Positions 56,655-64,000 of a DNA stretch of 64,000 nt are shown here, piece after piece. Every line of letters begins with the position of its first letter. Position 1 is the stretch's first letter. Source of the stretch: Stentor roeselii (Eukaryota > Ciliophora > Heterotrichea > Heterotrichida > Stentoridae); NCBI GenBank assembly GCA_006503475.1, contig RSEH01000161.1, forward strand, positions 1 to 64,000. The letters run 5' to 3'. Under the pieces are notes generated by a model that saw only the letters and a list, made by a program, of their open reading frames with translations, was not told the DNA's origin and did no database searches. Both the position numbers and the translations under genes were made by a program.

Positions 56655-58127
56655 TTAAGTCGTGAATTTCACCATTAATAATATTAACTCGTCTTTTGAT
56701 AATGTTGACTTTCCCATCGCTTCTTCGAAAAGACTGGAAAATGATTCTAAGTCTGGATCCCCTGCTTCTTTACAGATATTCACAGCGTCAATCAAACCAT
56801 CAGAGTTATCGTCTAAGGACTCGAACACCGTCATCAATAAATTTTTATCTGAAATACGAGTCAAGGTTGTGAGAAAGTCCAAGTAAGCCATCGTATTATT
56901 CTTCAAAGAATCATACTGCTTAAAAACATCAAAAAGCACTTCAGAAAGCTCTTGGTACTCATCCGATAAACCCGCAAAAAACGTTTCAATCGCCTGAAGA
57001 GTCACAACTTTCAAATGTTGTTTATCTATTCTCTTCCAGATTTCCTCTAAAAAGTTAAGATTTGGAATCACTTTCCTCAACTCCATGATTTTTACCAACA
57101 TTTTCTTTAATTTATTCGCGAACTGAACTTTAATAAGATATTCTTGACTTGAATCAGCAGGTTTCAAGGCTTTTAAAAGCTTTAAAAGGACGAACTCTGC
57201 CATGCGATTTGAAAATTTCATCACGAACTTAGAGTCTAGAAGGTCTTCAGCGAAAGGTCTTGCAGATTCTTTTTGCAAGATGCTTTTAATGAAATTTTTC
57301 ATTGATTTCGGGAGTTTTTTCCAGTTATTTGACTTGGGAAGTTTGAAAGAAGAGATTCTTTTGATGATTTCTGCAAGGTTTTTCCCTTGGAACGGTTGAT
57401 GTCCGACGACCATGGAATAAAAAGTGACTCCGAGAGACCAGACATCACATCGAAGGTCGTAGTTTTCATTGAAGACTTCAGGAGCCATATAAAGAGCGCA
57501 TCCGAATTTTTCATTAAATCTTTCCCCAACAGCAGATGATGCAAAAGAGATGATTTTTACTGTAGTTTTTTCCTTATCGTAAAACATGATGTTTTCAATG
57601 CTCAGAGATCGATGCACCACTGACTGGCTCCTCATATAATCAACCGCATCCAACAGTTGGATGATAATCGGAAAGGCTTCTGAAAGACTCATCTGTTTAT
57701 AAGTAGCAAGATGGTCGTAAAGTTCTCCTCCTCTGCAATAGTCAAGAACCAGGTGAATGTATTTTGTTTCTAAAAACACTTCGTGAAGCTTGCAGATGTT
57801 CGGATGGTCAAGCATTAACAGTCCTTGAATCTCATTTAAAATCATTGAAAACTTCAGACCTTTTCGCTTCGCGAAGATTATGTCTGAGGATGACTCGCGA
57901 CCGTCGCCCAGGTAATAAGACTTTACTGCGAATCTTCTTGAATTTAAACGATTTGTGCAAACTCGGACTTCGGAAATTTGAGATTTTTTTCCTTCGTCTA
58001 GACGATGACCGATGTGGAACTTTTTTTTGATTTTAAGTCCGGCTTCTTGAAGCACTCGGGACTCTGGGTGTTGGGATTTTAGGTTGTTGTAAGAAACTTC
58101 TATTGCGGAGATCACTTCTTCATTCAT
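56655..58127 (-). CDS. CDPK-like pseudokinase with degenerate EF-hands
   Basis: Residues about 45-310 follow the layout of calcium-dependent protein kinases, with VAVK-like FAVKSYY (about 69), ALYMAPEVF and DVWSLGVTFYSM. But the catalytic loop reads HRSLSIENI instead of HRDLKPENI and the metal motif reads SFA instead of DFG, so both catalytic aspartates are lost. The glycine loop is also unrecognisable. The C-terminal 150 residues keep EF-hand spacing, yet the best loop (DDNSDGLIDAVN) ends in Asn rather than Glu. This should be a non-catalytic regulator or scaffold. The frame is otherwise intact, so it is not a decaying pseudogene. Confidence 0.87.
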   Translation of the reverse strand: MNEEVISAIEVSYNNLKSQHPESRVLQEAGLKIKKKFHIGHRLDEGKKSQISEVRVCTNRLNSRRFAVKSYYLGDGRESSSDIIFAKRKGLKFSMILNEIQGLLMLDHPNICKLHEVFLETKYIHLVLDYCRGGELYDHLATYKQMSLSEAFPIIIQLLDAVDYMRSQSVVHRSLSIENIMFYDKEKTTVKIISFASSAVGERFNEKFGCALYMAPEVFNENYDLRCDVWSLGVTFYSMVVGHQPFQGKNLAEIIKRISSFKLPKSNNWKKLPKSMKNFIKSILQKESARPFAEDLLDSKFVMKFSNRMAEFVLLKLLKALKPADSSQEYLIKVQFANKLKKMLVKIMELRKVIPNLNFLEEIWKRIDKQHLKVVTLQAIETFFAGLSDEYQELSEVLFDVFKQYDSLKNNTMAYLDFLTTLTRISDKNLLMTVFESLDDNSDGLIDAVNICKEAGDPDLESFSSLFEEAMGKSTLSKDELILLMVKFTT

Positions 58128-58159
58128 TTTATTAGGGGTTGATTATGGCTTTGGTTATA

Positions 58160-59179
58160 ATGAATCGGCTTATTGGATTTATTTGGATTTTTAGAAGGGT
58201 TTATGGGTTTCAATGCTTGATGTGTAGATTAGGAGGGTCTTTATGGATACAGTAAAGGAAAAATAGTGATTTTTATAGTTTTCAATCTTGTCCTTTAGGA
58301 TTTGATTGTAAATTTAATTGCTCTTGCTTAGAGAATTCTTTTGATTTGCAGAATTGTTTTTCAGATGACCTGGTTCAGTGTCCGAACCAAGCTGTAAGAA
58401 AAAATCAGTCATATTGTGGAAAAACTTATAGAACAACTGAAAAAGGAAGTTTTTCTAATTTTTTTCCAGGTTCTACTCTTTTTTACTGGGAATTCGATCT
58501 TAGAAGCTCGAAAAAGATTTCATCTTCAGTGAAATTCAAGCTTCATTATTCTTCGGATGTATAGACTATAAAGCTAAGTCCGACAGTATTGTTCCTGGTT
58601 TACTTCTTAGGCGATTCAGAACCTCGACCTAGTTTACTCTATTCAAAAGGCGAACTTCATAACGCGAATCTAAAACAAGCCGACTTGACAGGAAGTTATT
58701 TCGTGCTGATCTTTTGGCATCCTCAAGAAATGCAGGCAAAATTCGGATTTTCTTGGAATACTGAAGAAAAAAGTTCGGAAAATATTGATTTTAAGTTGTT
58801 AGCTTCGGTCTTGGTTCCTTGTTTTGTTTTCAGTTTAGCGATTTTATGCGGTTATAGCTGTTTTAGAAGGAGAAAATCTAGAAGAAGACAAAGGGTCAGT
58901 TATCAGGTTATTAGCAGGAGTGACTTGATGAATGACAGCTTTGTTGATAATTACTTTCCAGTCAAGTATTATTTAAGTGGGTTGGATGAGATCTGCCCTA
59001 TTTGCTTTGATGTGTAAGATTTTCTTAGGTTTAAAATTGGAGATGAAATCAGGAATACGAAATGTAATCATCTTTTTCATGCAAGGTGTTTTGAGGAATG
59101 GATTGAGTCACGACCTGCTCATTATTCATGTCCGATGTGCAAAACTGTGTTGTTCGAGTTTAACTATAGGGTTGATTAG
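58160..59179 (+). CDS. RING-H2 membrane E3 ubiquitin ligase, three 15-nt introns
   Basis: Exons 58160-58251, 58267-58558, 58574-59013 and 59029-59179 join to a 324-residue protein. The N-terminal half is Cys-rich and probably extracellular or lumenal (SCPLGFDCKFNCSC). A membrane helix follows at about 222-242 (LLASVLVPCFVFSLAILCGY), then an RRRKSRRR stop-transfer tail and a C-terminal RING-H2 finger: CPIC, CNHLFH, CFEEW, CPMC. Such proteins pass ubiquitin from an E2 to membrane or endosomal targets. The third intron splits the RING finger, and the finger is complete only after splicing. The start could instead be the in-frame ATG at 58220. It is divergent from the pseudokinase gene, 32 bp apart. 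Confidence 0.85.
58252..58266 (+). other. 15-nt intron
   Basis: The sequence GTAAAGGAAAAATAG splits a codon (CA|T). Retained, it gives TAA in frame. Removing it joins the upstream ATG frame to the Cys-rich region. Confidence 0.72.
58559..58573 (+). other. 15-nt intron
   Basis: The sequence GTATAGACTATAAAG contains an in-frame TAG at its second codon. Splicing joins SSD to LSPTVLFLV. Confidence 0.87.
59014..59028 (+). other. 15-nt intron inside RING finger
   Basis: The sequence GTAAGATTTTCTTAG interrupts a valine codon. Splicing joins CPICFDV to FKIGDE and completes the zinc-binding pattern. This intron has T rather than A at position 10. Confidence 0.93.
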
Positions 59180-59373
59180 AAATTTTATGAAAGTCTGGGT
59201 GAATTTTTATGATAAATTGATTTATCGAGGTAATATTAAATTTTTATAGTTTATATCAGGATGATTTATTAAAGTACTTCAAACATGATTAAACCAAAAA
59301 TTTTTAAACACTTTCCAGAAACCCAAAACAATAAAATTAAAAAAATGTTAACAAAATACCCTCTCCTGAAAAT

Positions 59374-60975
59374 CTACAAGTCCACACTAATCATATCAAG
59401 TAGCCTCTCAAGTCCATTTAAATGACTAGCAAAAACATCAGCCAATTTCTCAACAACAGTAACAACCTGCACAACTTGTACCTTTTCAGCACAATTTCCA
59501 CACAAGCTAACACAAACGCGAGCACAATCCTCACAAGCGACATGTCCACAAGGTACACAAACAAATCCCTTAATAAGATGCCTGAAACAAACAGAGCAAG
59601 CAAGAGTTTCCCTTGCATTTCTAATCATTTCTCCAGCAGCCTTAATAAAAAACTCACTTCCCTGAGTTGAACGACTTTTCGAGTCTTTTCCATTAAAAGG
59701 TCCTTTATTTTCAAGGTTTTCCACAATGACTTCAAGTTTTTCAATGAAACTATTTTTTTGAGCAAGTTGATTTTTATGATAAGTGTCGTTTTTTATTGAT
59801 TTTTCAAGTTGCTGCTTTACAGAAGATAACTCTTCCTCTAAGGCGAAATACCTCGCGTGCCATCTTGCTGCTTCTTCTCGTGAAATCTCATCAAAGAACT
59901 TCTGGTCAAGCCAAGTCTCTGACCTTCGGACGGACTGTGCAGGAGGCGTTCTTTTTCTTTCAAGTTGTAAGGATTGGGCGATGGTTTGAAGTCTTGAGTT
60001 CTCAGAAAGAAGATTTTCTTGAATGACTTTAAGTTCTTCGATTTGACTTTTAAGGGATTCTTTAGATTGCATGTGATTTAAAGTTTCGGTCAGATATCGA
60101 TTTTTTTCACTTTCGAGAAGTTCTTCTAGAGTTGAGAGTTGTTTGATTAATTTTAGGTTCTGGGAGTCTTTTGATTCGAGTTCGTTTTTTAGGAATTTTA
60201 TTTCATTTTCTTGTAGAGAGTTCTGAGAAGTGAGTTTTGAGACTTGTCTTTGTAAAATTACTAGTTTTGACTCGACATCATTCATTTGTTCATTTGCAGC
60301 TTTTCTTTTATTTTCACTTTTTTGCAGCATTTCTTGAAGTTCAGCTAATTCTCCAAGTTTATACTGAGCGTCTGACTGAGTTTCTTTGAGTTTCATTTCA
60401 AGTGACTTGATGACGCCATGATAAGATTTAAGAGAAGATTCAGCAGTTTGCCAGTTGATGACCAGTTTCGAATTAGTACTTTCAAGTCCTTTATTTTTTA
60501 CTTTAAGACTGTTGTTTTCACCTAAAAGTAAATCAATATAATCTTGCTGCTCATGAACCTTTTGCGACATTGACAAGAAATCCAAGTCATTAAAGCGAGT
60601 TTTAGTTTTCGACTCTCTTTTGTACTCAATTTCACTTTTTTTATTGTTAGAACTCACTGTTCCTTGCATGTAGTCCACCTGGCTCGGCTTGGCTTCTTCA
60701 ATTGAAGCATTTTTGCTGTGGTCTTCATTTTCCAGGTCTAGTTTTACAGAAGGCATCAGTCCTGGACTTGATTGAAAATTGAAAACATTTGGCTTTTTCG
60801 CTTCTTCAATCCTTTTAATGAACAACTCCTCAGGGGACTTGAAACTTGAAGTCAATTGGCCTGGACTTATCAAATTTTTCGGAGAGTTGTGACTACTGCG
60901 GCTTTGTTTTTTTATCAACGGCAGACCTTTGGTTTCTTTATGTTCGACTTCAATCAATTTTTTCTTTTTATTCAT
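59374..60975 (-). CDS. Coiled-coil protein with C-terminal RING-type finger
   Basis: This 533-residue protein has a basic, Ser-rich N-terminus (about 1-120), a long coiled coil (about 130-435, for example EIKFLKNELESKDSQNLKLI) and a C-terminal RING-type zinc finger: CSVC, then CVPCGHVACEDC, then CGNC. The GHxxCxxC core and spacing support an E3 ubiquitin ligase of the type found in coiled-coil RING proteins. The last 40 residues are hydrophobic and helical. The target is unknown. Start ATG lies in an AAATAAATG context, just after the sorting-nexin stop. Confidence 0.87.
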   Translation of the reverse strand: MNKKKKLIEVEHKETKGLPLIKKQSRSSHNSPKNLISPGQLTSSFKSPEELFIKRIEEAKKPNVFNFQSSPGLMPSVKLDLENEDHSKNASIEEAKPSQVDYMQGTVSSNNKKSEIEYKRESKTKTRFNDLDFLSMSQKVHEQQDYIDLLLGENNSLKVKNKGLESTNSKLVINWQTAESSLKSYHGVIKSLEMKLKETQSDAQYKLGELAELQEMLQKSENKRKAANEQMNDVESKLVILQRQVSKLTSQNSLQENEIKFLKNELESKDSQNLKLIKQLSTLEELLESEKNRYLTETLNHMQSKESLKSQIEELKVIQENLLSENSRLQTIAQSLQLERKRTPPAQSVRRSETWLDQKFFDEISREEAARWHARYFALEEELSSVKQQLEKSIKNDTYHKNQLAQKNSFIEKLEVIVENLENKGPFNGKDSKSRSTQGSEFFIKAAGEMIRNARETLACSVCFRHLIKGFVCVPCGHVACEDCARVCVSLCGNCAEKVQVVQVVTVVEKLADVFASHLNGLERLLDMISVDL

Positions 60976-60979
60976 TTAT

Positions 60980-62104
60980 TTAACTATCTTTTAAGATCTG
61001 CTCGTCAAACATCGTCTTCAATGGCATGAATTGAATGAAAATTTCGTCGATTTCACCTGAAATGCTTTCAGCGAACTTTTCGATTATGTGTCTGAAACTT
61101 TCATTTAAAGATTTTCTCAGTTGGGACACTTCAACGTTTAAAAACTTCTCAGTGACGATTTTGCAGATTTTTTCATAAGACTTAAGCTCGATTTCTAATT
61201 CTTGAATTTTTTTTTCTTGTTTGGCGACTCGTTGTTCTTTCGTTGTTTTTGAAAAAATCTGACTGATTTTTTTTTTTCCGGTTTTTTTTTCTTCTAGTTT
61301 TTTTCCTTCGATTTCAAGTTTTTCCTTTGTTTTTGTTTTTGATTTGATGAGTTTCGAGCGAGAAGAGATCAATTCAATGACTGCTTTGATATCTAGAATC
61401 ACTACTCGTGACCAGTCAAGTGGCAAGGAATAAGGATTTGAATAAGCAGGTCTTCTTGGAATTTCACTTGAAGAGAACTCATAAGTCTGTGAATAAAAAC
61501 TGGTGATTTCATTAATTCCTGAAATCATTTCATTCACCGAGTTCTCAAAACATGAAAAATTTTCAAAGACTGTTTTGCAAGACTGGCTGAAATTCTCTAA
61601 ATTATTCAAAAACACTGAAAAGACTTCAAACCACTTCTGAACTTTTGCATCTTCTTCAGGAAGAGAATGGAAAAATATAGACTCTTGGAAAAGTTCAGAG
61701 TAGTTCTCAGCTATTTCAACAGTAGTTTTTTCTTTAAAGTCTTCTGAAGTTTTACAGAAATCAGCAGAGCCTCGAAGAAAAGTCTGGACTTCTTCACAGT
61801 TGAAAAGGTAAGAAACTTGTGAAACTTTCACTAAGAAATCATTCAACAACTGCATTCGGGTCAACACGAAGTCCTGTCCTAAGTTGCCCTAAGTGACTTT
61901 TACAATCATTTGTTTTCCTGGAATGCTTGGAATGAGAAGGCCTGGCCATCTTCGAAGAAGAGATCTGCGAAGAGAGTTGAATTCTTTATAACGTCTTCTG
62001 CAGTGAAATTGACCTTGTGAGTCATGTCCTGAGATTAAATAATTCACGTGTTTTCGAAGTTTTGCATCTTTGAAAACGGGTTCTGTCACTTGAATGAAGA
62101 TCAT
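60980..62104 (-). CDS. PX-domain sorting nexin with C-terminal BAR-like helices, one intron
   Basis: Exons 62104-61904 and 61888-60980 encode 369 residues. The first 110 residues are a PX domain: RRYKEFNSLRRSL (the phosphoinositide-binding Arg region), the proline loop LIPSIPGKQM and then, across the splice junction, GQDFVLTRMQLLNDFL. The rest is a long helical region with a Lys-rich segment (KKTGKKKISQIF), as in sorting nexins with BAR domains (SNX1/2/5). These bind PI3P-rich endosomal membranes and act in retromer-type recycling. The two halves look like separate genes until the intron is removed. Confidence 0.9.
61889..61903 (-). other. 15-nt intron within PX domain
   Basis: On the minus strand the sequence is GTAAAAGTCACTTAG, with an in-frame TAG. 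Splicing joins GKQMI to GNLGQDF and restores a continuous PX domain. Confidence 0.95.
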
Positions 62105-62209
62105 AATTTTTCCAGATAAATGGAAATTGGAGGATTAAGTGAATGCTGAAAACTGAAGGTTTCTTATTTTTTCCATTTTCTCAGTTTGAGTTGGATTCTT
62201 CTTAAATAA

Positions 62210-63571
62210 ATGATTTCAAATTTTAATAGAACGAACTCGATTTCGCCTTTGAAAGGGTCGAAGGACTTGGAAGGTCATATTGATCGACTTAATCGCGCAC
62301 TTAGCATCGCCATGCAGGAGATTGAGTCTCATCCGAGTACTTCTAGGGTTTCTTCACGATTTTCTATACTTCCGGTTGAGTTTGAAAATCAAATTGAATC
62401 ACCTTCTTATAGGTCGGAAGATCTGCAACTCCCTTACGAATTCGAGCAAAAGATAGAAGAACTGCTCCTGACCGTAGACCGCAGCCAAATGATGATAGAA
62501 GATTTTATATCAGAACACTCCCGAGGTCTCTTAAAGCCAATGAAACCCGCTGAACCCACCGAGAAATGTTCACATGACCTATTCCTGATTCGCCACGAAA
62601 TCGAGTTAAACCTGAAACTTCAAAGAAACAAAGAACTCGAAAAAGAACATCAAGAATTCCAAGAAAAACTCGATTCTCTAGACCGTCTAAACGACCAGTA
62701 CTCTAAAAAAAAGGCAGAAGTGACGATTTTATTCGAAAAACTTGCTGAAAAAGAAAAGCTTTTAAATGAAAAAGAAAAAGAACTCAGGGCAAGTCGAATG
62801 GCCTTTGATCGACGAAAAACGATCTGGGAACAAGAAAAAGAAAACGAAGAAAACGAGATGCCTCATATAAAACCACCGAAATTTTCCTCTACAAATACAA
62901 ACCCACTTAGAAGTTCAATGCCCTGCTCATGGCCTTCTTTAAAACCAGATTCAAGTTCTGTGTTCAAAAATGGAGCTCCTGGCTTCCAAGCAACTATCGA
63001 GTCTTGTCAATACGAATTAAGTGAAAAGGTGGAAGAACTGGAAAAACTTAAAAATACAAAAATTGACTCCTCGAAATTGGAAATGCAAATTGACTCATTG
63101 AAAAATAAAATCGCTACTCTTAGAGGAGAGCAGGTCATGAAGATGTCTTGTCAGTCTTCGAAAATTTTAAGTAGTTTGGTTCAAACTATGCAGAAACAAA
63201 ATATTCGAGATGAAATTGCGAGGGATAGAAAAGAAATTGTTGAAAAAATAAACTCCAGTTTTAAATGTGATAATAGGGAAGTTTTTAAAATCAAACAACT
63301 TGAAGTTAAAATGCCTGAAAAAACTGAGACTAAAAGAAGGTTTTTGTTTTCTGATGCTCCTACTCCTAAAAGTATTCTTACGCCTAGGACTTGTGAGAAG
63401 GAAGATCCTTATAAGGTTTATTTTGAGAATAAGAAAAAGATGATACAGGAAAAAGAAATGGAGTTGGCGGAGAAGGAGAAACTTTTAAAGGATGTTTTTA
63501 GGGAAATTATTGTTAAGTATCCGGATGCTAAGGATATTATTGGACATTTGAAGAGGAGGAATAGGGGGTAG
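62210..63571 (+). CDS. Coiled-coil protein, 453 aa
   Basis: Predicted coiled coils lie at about residues 125-215 (for example EKLLNEKEKELRASRMAFDR) and about 255-310. They are separated by a Pro/Ser-rich linker and followed by a basic C-terminal region that contains TPKSILTPRT, a possible proline-directed kinase site. The C-terminus has a second charged helix (KEMELAEKEKLLKDVF). I recognise no family. The ATG has an AAATAAATG context, 105 bp from the divergent sorting-nexin start. Confidence 0.8.
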   Translation: MISNFNRTNSISPLKGSKDLEGHIDRLNRALSIAMQEIESHPSTSRVSSRFSILPVEFENQIESPSYRSEDLQLPYEFEQKIEELLLTVDRSQMMIEDFISEHSRGLLKPMKPAEPTEKCSHDLFLIRHEIELNLKLQRNKELEKEHQEFQEKLDSLDRLNDQYSKKKAEVTILFEKLAEKEKLLNEKEKELRASRMAFDRRKTIWEQEKENEENEMPHIKPPKFSSTNTNPLRSSMPCSWPSLKPDSSSVFKNGAPGFQATIESCQYELSEKVEELEKLKNTKIDSSKLEMQIDSLKNKIATLRGEQVMKMSCQSSKILSSLVQTMQKQNIRDEIARDRKEIVEKINSSFKCDNREVFKIKQLEVKMPEKTETKRRFLFSDAPTPKSILTPRTCEKEDPYKVYFENKKKMIQEKEMELAEKEKLLKDVFREIIVKYPDAKDIIGHLKRRNRG

Positions 63572-63695
63572 GTAGTGTTTAGGTAAGTTTTGATGATTCT
63601 TGATATTTTTTTGGATTATTTAAGTAGATTGATAGGCAGTTCGATATTGCCAAGATTAATATTTTCACCCAATTCCAAATCCCTACATCTCTAAA

Positions 63696-64000
63696 TTATT
63701 TACTCATCAAAGCTTGAGCAAGTTCTTGAAAACTAATATAACCATTATCATCAGAGTCAAACTCATTGAAAACCTTTTCGATTTCATCCTCGTCAAAAGG
63801 TTCTCCTCCAGAACAAAGAAACTCTCTCAGTTCCTCTCGGCTGATTTTCCCATCTCCGTTGATATCAAGACTATCGAACAGTTCCTGAAGTTCCTCTTGC
63901 TTTCTAGTTGTTTTCCCAGTAAATTCAAAGTAAGCTCCAATAAATTCATTGAAGCTTAAAGCTCCGTCTCCTGAAACATCGTAAGTATCAATCAAATCCT
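63696..64000 (-). CDS. EF-hand protein, 3' part (CDPK or calmodulin-like)
   Basis: The minus-strand frame is open to the window edge, so the start lies outside. Three EF-hand loops are visible: DVSGDGALSFNE, DINGDGKISREE and DSDDNGYISFQE. All have Asp at position 1, Gly at 6 and Glu at 12, so all should bind calcium. The third is followed by ALMSK and the stop TAA. The spacing and sequence fit the calmodulin-like domain of a calcium-dependent protein kinase or a free calmodulin-like protein; the missing 5' part would decide. Confidence 0.9.
   Translation of the reverse strand, partial: DLIDTYDVSGDGALSFNEFIGAYFEFTGKTTRKQEELQELFDSLDINGDGKISREELREFLCSGGEPFDEDEIEKVFNEFDSDDNGYISFQELAQALMSK

Larger units (their letters stand above)
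1..64000. other. Window-wide sawtooth of A+C versus G+T content
   Basis: Reading the plus strand left to right, composition moves from A+C-rich to G+T-rich over about 1-2 kb, then drops abruptly back, roughly 35-40 times. Clear switches are near 2220, 3190, 14400, 15230, 17210, 25000, 29030, 31080, 45430, 47100, 55150, 57580 and 63640. The ramp is its own reverse complement, so it carries no strand direction. Some switches are within open frames, so coding alone does not explain it. Counts supporting this were made by hand in a few places only. Confidence 0.7.

Noticed and set aside
1-64000. Reading the sawtooth as a directional mark along one strand
   Set aside because: I first took the constant left-to-right ramp as directional, but an A+C to G+T ramp is identical to its reverse complement. 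It gives no strand or direction information.

Overview
This window looks like macronuclear DNA of a heterotrich ciliate, most consistent with Stentor. Genes are packed tightly on both strands in AT-rich DNA. All seven introns I can demonstrate are exactly 15 nt (GTA...AG). TAA, TAG and TGA all appear to act as stops, which fits the standard code reported for Stentor rather than the TGA=Trp code of Blepharisma. The gene content is that of a ciliated alveolate: a glutamine synthetase of eukaryotic type, an SMC2 condensin subunit, NEK and calcium-dependent kinase homologues, SHIPPO/STPG repeats, EF-hand proteins, and guanylate cyclases fused to a P4-ATPase-like domain. I saw no tRNA, rRNA, CRISPR array, viral element or transposon.

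Layout. Bases 1-9000 hold the end of a CLC chloride channel, a DDX11/CHL1-type helicase, two small proteins (one Cys-rich), an RCC1-repeat coiled-coil protein, a DUF167/YggU protein, two tandem MG-starting proteins that look N-myristoylated, and an EF-hand protein. Bases 9000-16500 hold a gene-poor spacer, glutamine synthetase, a second spacer, SMC2 and a NEK kinase. Bases 16500-25700 hold an HFxLG-repeat protein, coiled-coil, zinc-finger and glutathione transferase genes, a tandem pair of amino-acid transporters (each with one 15-nt intron), an STPG protein and an ankyrin protein. Bases 25700-29000 hold a TPR protein and a coiled-coil protein.

The centre of the window (29114-48241) is a tandem array of three giant (about 2,000 aa) guanylate cyclases. 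Each has a decayed P4-ATPase-like region, then two class III cyclase domains in inverted order. The first cyclase domains of copies 1 and 2 are almost identical at DNA level although the rest has diverged, which points to local gene conversion. Bases 48238-64000 hold a myristoylated IQ-motif protein, a Cache-domain membrane receptor-like protein, several coiled-coil proteins, a CDPK-like pseudokinase, a spliced RING-H2 membrane protein, a coiled-coil RING protein, a PX-domain sorting nexin and the end of an EF-hand gene.

The most unusual signal is not a gene. Along the whole window the plus strand runs through repeated ramps, from A+C-rich to G+T-rich over about 1-2 kb, and then switches abruptly back to A+C-rich. 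Many switches lie between genes, but several lie inside long open frames (for example near 2220, 14400, 17210, 31080, 45430, 47100 and 55150). The pattern is its own reverse complement, so each strand is A+C-rich at the 5' side and G+T-rich at the 3' side of every unit. Coding needs do not explain it.

Functionally, the window mixes cyclic-nucleotide and calcium signalling (cyclases, Cache protein, pseudokinase, EF-hand and IQ proteins) with ciliary or cytoskeletal parts (NEK, STPG, HFxLG and coiled-coil proteins) and housekeeping genes. No operons are expected, and divergent starts are often only 30-270 bp apart.
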